Position numbers and translations under genes: made by a program
Shown here: positions 60,875-64,000 of the stretch, one piece after another
How the letters are laid out: each line of letters begins with the position of its first letter
How positions within the stretch are numbered: position 1 is the stretch's first letter
Notes under the pieces: model-generated
What the model was told of the DNA's origin: nothing
The model's database searches: none
Seen by the model: the letters and a program-made list of their open reading frames with translations, nothing else
From: Tethya wilhelma
Taxonomy: Eukaryota; Porifera; Demospongiae; Tethyida; Tethyidae
Direction: 5' to 3'
Assembly: GCA_964030475.1 (NCBI GenBank)
Contig: CAXIPT010000008.1
Location: forward strand, 5,356,465 to 5,420,464
Length of the DNA stretch: 64,000 bases

Positions 60875-61603
60875 TCAGTTGTACTGCTCGAGAAGTTCAG
60901 AAACGATACGATTCATGGGTGGATCGTAGTTGCACACGTTGGTGGTGATGGCTGGTGTGCTGTAGGTAGGGATCCAAGCCGAGGTGGATGGCTCCTCCCA
61001 CGTGCTGTAGCTGTAGCTGGCGGAGGAGTAAGGCAGCTGGGTGGTCGACGGACTGGTCCATGCGGGGAGACCAGCGGGCGGAACTGGGGAACAACCGTTG
61101 AAATCCTCAGAGCTTGAGGAGTATGGGGAAATGGGCTGTTCGCCAAACATCATCTGGCTCTCCAGTGTTGGTAGGGATGGAGAGGGAGAGACAGAGGCCG
61201 ATCGGCTTGCTGATGGTGAGCTGGAATGGCTCGACTCAAGCTCAATGATGTCACTCAGCAAGCTGTCCAGTTCAGGATCGGTGTACAGGCTGGGGTCCAA
61301 GGTTGATTGGCTCCTTGTTGCTTCTCCAGTAGACTGGGGGACGAAACGGGGAAGAGAGGAGAACTCTGGACAGGATTGGGTGGTCAAGACAGGTTTGGAT
61401 CGAGCAGAAAATTTGCTCTTCGTTGTGATGTTAGCAGGGGTGGGGAGTCTTGGTCCTTTGCAACCACTGTCCAGGCGTTTCACTCTCTTTTGCGCGTACT
61501 TTCGAATGTTCACTCGGCGTTTTTTGCTTTGTTTTCCAAAGGCCTCTTGAATGTTGTTAGAGGCAAGGTTGGCGAATTTCAGGAGGTTGTCAGAGAAAGC
61601 CAT
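60875..61603 (-). CDS. FAM181-like protein
   Basis: Single-exon frame of 242 residues. The N-terminus DNLLKFANLASNNIQEAFGK then KRRVNIRKYAQKRVKRL matches the conserved FAM181A/B block (NLASSDI...RKYLQKQLKR). Vertebrate FAM181 proteins bind TEAD transcription factors, so a transcriptional role is possible. The motif SSLPRFVP (residues ~85-92) is a candidate TEAD Omega-loop-like site but is only suggestive. The rest is Ser/Pro/Thr-rich and probably disordered, with an acidic leucine-rich segment (LDSLLSDIIELESS) that could be an activation helix. No membrane span or signal peptide. Confidence 0.75.
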   Translation of the reverse strand: MAFSDNLLKFANLASNNIQEAFGKQSKKRRVNIRKYAQKRVKRLDSGCKGPRLPTPANITTKSKFSARSKPVLTTQSCPEFSSLPRFVPQSTGEATRSQSTLDPSLYTDPELDSLLSDIIELESSHSSSPSASRSASVSPSPSLPTLESQMMFGEQPISPYSSSSEDFNGCSPVPPAGLPAWTSPSTTQLPYSSASYSYSTWEEPSTSAWIPTYSTPAITTNVCNYDPPMNRIVSELLEQYN

Positions 61604-61929
61604 TGTTTTTGCTTCGAGTTGTTTGGAGGTAGTGATTTCTTTATGTCAGACAAGTTGTCTTCTAGTTAAATCTGTGTCTTCTTTTCACCCAGAGTGGGTT
61701 TGTCAGGTGCTGAGGGGCACAAGTCTTGAGAGAGCTTTTTCGGTCACTTTTCTACTATCAACTCTGATAGTCGTTAATATGGCGGAAGGTAATATCCGAA
61801 GCCTTTTACGGAGCAACCCAACCGTATATCCGGAAGTGACACGTTATGACAAAAAAAGGTTTATAAATTAAAATAGGGCAACAAAGACAGTACACAAAAT
61901 GAAATGATTGAGAGACTAAGTCTGAGAGA
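61604..61929. other. FAM181-like promoter and COA5 3' flank
   Basis: Between two minus-strand genes. A short plus-strand frame (61778-61869, starting ATGGCGGAAGG) has no recognisable homology and is not called. Confidence 0.5.
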
Positions 61930-62557
61930 TCAGTAGCCTTTTCTTCCCCGAAACCTCACCCTGTTGTCCAGCTACAAGGAGGAAGACAGGGTGTGTGTGT
62001 GTGTATATGTACATGTGTTCTAGCATGGAAACACATCAATTGGAAAATTCAGGGTCCTCACTCGCGAAGGAAATATTCGCGAAGGAGGCTAGGGAAATTA
62101 ACTCACCATTGATCTTTTGCACTCAAAGAATGCCACACGCAAAGGATAACACTCTGGTGTGCTACCATTCTTGAGACACTCCTTTGGAGATAAGCCTTGC
62201 TGTGTATGTACATATGTGTGGGGGAGTCAATTGGTTTAGATATACAATCAATTTTTGCAATCCTAAACTTCTATGTTTCTTAGAAAATAAACACCACAGA
62301 AACCAGTTGTCACCCACTCTCACAACTTGGGATTTCAGAACTGCCACTAATGCATATCTGGCTTCTCAAGATGCCAAACCTAACAAGATGCTATTTTTAG
62401 GATTCTATAATAACCAGTGGGCGTGGCCAAATCATGCTCCTGTACTCACCACTTTGACACAGTCACTCTCCTTGAGGCACTTGATCAGCTCCTGTCTGGA
62501 GCCTTCACACGCTGGGCCCACTCGCTTGCTTCCTTCCAAATCCTCCTCTTCTGCCAT
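61930..62557 (-). CDS. COA5: Cytochrome c oxidase assembly factor COA5/PET191
   Basis: Mitochondrial intermembrane-space protein needed for complex IV assembly. Three exons give about 80 residues. The start at 62557 reads MAEEEDLEGSKRVG. The first CX9C is CEGSRQELIKC, followed by LSPKECLKNG and the second CX9C CYPLRVAFFEC. The ending KRSMLDNRVRFRGKKGY is almost the same as in vertebrates. No presequence, as expected for a Mia40 import substrate. Divergent from INPP4. Confidence 0.95.
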
Positions 62558-62633
62558 GTCAGTCTCATCTAAATTCTCATGAGCATGCGCAGTAAATTCT
62601 CAAATGATGATGTCATAAAGTAGAGAAGTAAAC
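62558..62633. promoter_or_regulatory. Divergent promoter region COA5 / INPP4
   Basis: Only 76 bp between start codons, the tightest divergent pair in the window. It contains a GCATGCGC NRF1-like site (~62583-62590) and TGATGATGTCAT. Confidence 0.65.
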
Positions 62634-63981
62634 ATGAAGTTCAACCATCGGGAGCTGGCGCTCTATGCCTCCACGAAGCAAGGCAAGGCCGACAAGGAAG
62701 GCCGCTTGTGGATGAAGGAATTTGAGATCAAGGCAAAGAAGAAACAGCAAAGTAAGGAGTGGAAGTCACAGGTCATAGTACCAGAGCTCTAGATTTTAAT
62801 CCCAGACTCACTGTTCATGATCTGTGTTGTGTATTCCTACAGCACACGTCCACAGGTGGTTTGTGCTGTCTGGGAACATGCTCTTCTACTGCAGGACGGA
62901 TATGCCTGTGAGTTTTTCTAAATAGAGCCCTCTGATCACGACTCATACATACATTATACCACCCTGCACAGGACTCCTCTGTTGAAGGTCTCATCATACT
63001 AGAGAGATGCCAAGTCATGGACGACAAAGATAGTGAGAACAGAAATGCCTTTAAACTCGGTACAACCTTACCATGACCGTGTTGCTCTCTTGAGCTCCCA
63101 CTAATGTACGTACAATGGTCGATTGCAGTGTTTGAAGACTGCGATACTGGCTACCATTTTGTTGCTGACTCAGCAAAAGATCAGGATGAGTGGAGTACAG
63201 CTCTCAACTGTGGCAGGTGTGTTAAAGTCGATCTGGTTTGAGAATGCCGCTGGAAGTGAATTAATGAGATTTATAACCATACTTTTCTGTGGGACAAAAT
63301 AGCTAACTTTTGACTGGTAAGGCGTAGGAAGCTGAAAAGCAACCAAAAGGACGGGAAGATCGAGCGCTTTTCAATGGTGCTTGAAATTTTGAAATCGGTT
63401 GGATATTTAGAAAGTTTTTCTACTGGCATTCTCAAACCAGATGGACTTTAGTACTAGCTGGTCGCAATGGCCGTCAATCTTACTATATTTTCTCTTGCAA
63501 TGAAGTTACGAGTATTTGAGGTTGGCATTCAGTGAGCTACGAGGTCAGCTGATGCATCTGACGGGTCAGGACCCCCTGGTGGAGGACACGCCCCTCAGAG
63601 CACTCCCCATCAAGGTCAGTGGGACTATCTGAAAGAGATAGCGACTGTTACTGTTTTGTTATTTTCATTCTCTACAGAACGTTTCTCCAGTACCAGGTCC
63701 GTGAATAGGAATGCTGGTGAAACCTGTTTGACTTGTTTATCTTGTATTTATTGCAGCGTCCGCTCCGGCTTATGAGGGAGACCCTGTGTTTGAGTTAACA
63801 TTAGGTGAGTGGTTGTCATGGTAACACTATATCCTATGATGTCATCCCTTTGATATATCTAGCTTGCAGTTCATTGGTTGGTAGTCTTCGCGATGGTGTC
63901 CCCAGTGCCATGATCGTGACCAGCTCCATGACACCCCCTCAGGCATACTGGATACGATACGCACAGACAGAGGTCATAGAG
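62634..63981 (+). CDS. INPP4A: Inositol polyphosphate 4-phosphatase (INPP4) with N-terminal PH domain, partial
   Basis: Removes the 4-phosphate of PI(3,4)P2; only the N-terminal part is in the window. Exons 62634-62751, 62843-62907, 62972-63032, 63129-63216, 63533-63614, 63678-63696 (a 19-nt micro-exon), 63757-63804 and 63863-63981, continuing beyond. Residues ~15-120 form a PH domain (GRLWMKEFEIK, HRWFVLSGNMLFYC, DEWSTAL with the conserved Trp). Exons 7-8 begin the INPP4 C2 domain: DPVFELTLACSS and MTPPQAYWIRYAQTEVIE, as in INPP4A/B. Vertebrate INPP4 lacks the PH domain. The catalytic CX5R domain lies outside the window. Confidence 0.88.
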
Positions 63982-64000
63982 GTCAGACAAATTGCACAAA

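Noticed and set aside
61778..61869. Short plus-strand frame starting ATGGCGGAAGG upstream of FAM181
   Set aside because: Only about 30 codons, no similarity; could be a leader of an unseen gene but there is no support.

Overview
This 64 kb window is compact nuclear DNA from an animal. About 26 protein-coding genes are packed at roughly one per 2.4 kb, most with many short GT-AG introns, on both strands, in a background rich in CA/GT and GA/CT microsatellites and small inverted-repeat elements. The gene set (NuMA, HMMR/RHAMM, LAMTOR1, INPP4, beta-thymosin, FAM181-like, VWA3B, CNG channel) is metazoan. Compactness, and lineage-specific genes such as a LEM-domain kinase and a single-exon monooxygenase-RTN4IP1 fusion, suggest an early-branching invertebrate, most likely a sponge. 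That placement is inference; no marker settles it. Exon borders were read by eye from splice signals and family conservation, so internal borders are approximate.

Layout. 0-1.6 kb: a single-exon FN3/transmembrane protein (-). 1.8-6.3 kb: DDX11 helicase (-), whose centre is not recognisable, with an initiator tRNA-Met (+) in one intron. 6.5-8.5: PGK (+). 8.9-13.4: NAA15 (-). 13.7-15.3: RNF121 (+). 15.4-16.7: WBP4 (-). 16.8-17.3: SUMO (+). 17.7-18.6: MRPL22 (-). 18.8-21.7: monooxygenase/oxidoreductase fusion (-). 22.2-28.5: NuMA (-). 28.7-32.7: HMMR (+). 32.8-34.3: LAMTOR1 (+). 34.8-36.5: LEM-domain kinase (-). 37.9-44.6: VWA3B (-). 44.7-47.2: USP12/46 (+), with two antisense receptor-ectodomain exons in an intron. 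47.4-48.2: SPCS3 (-). 48.5-50.6: CNG channel (+). 50.9-53.5: ABCE1 (-). 53.8-55.3: DNAAF6 (+). 55.6-55.9: beta-thymosin (+). 56.2-58.2: PRCP body (-), with its apparent first exon inverted at 58.8-59.0 (+). 59.1-60.3: small CH-domain protein (-). 60.9-61.6: FAM181-like (-). 61.9-62.6: COA5 (-). 62.6 to the end: INPP4 (+), cut by the window edge.

Architecture. Eight neighbouring pairs are head-to-head with about 76-350 bp between start codons: DDX11/PGK, NAA15/RNF121, WBP4/SUMO, NuMA/HMMR, VWA3B/USP12-46, SPCS3/CNG, ABCE1/DNAAF6 and COA5/INPP4. Bidirectional promoters therefore look like the rule. The functionally most coherent pair is NuMA/HMMR, both mitotic spindle proteins.

The most unusual items are the LEM-domain protein kinase, the FAD-monooxygenase/RTN4IP1 fusion, the NuMA-HMMR divergent pair, microsatellites that form the splice signals of many introns, the inverted PRCP first exon, the antisense receptor exons, the apparently decayed DDX11 centre, and several families of foldback/MITE-like elements.
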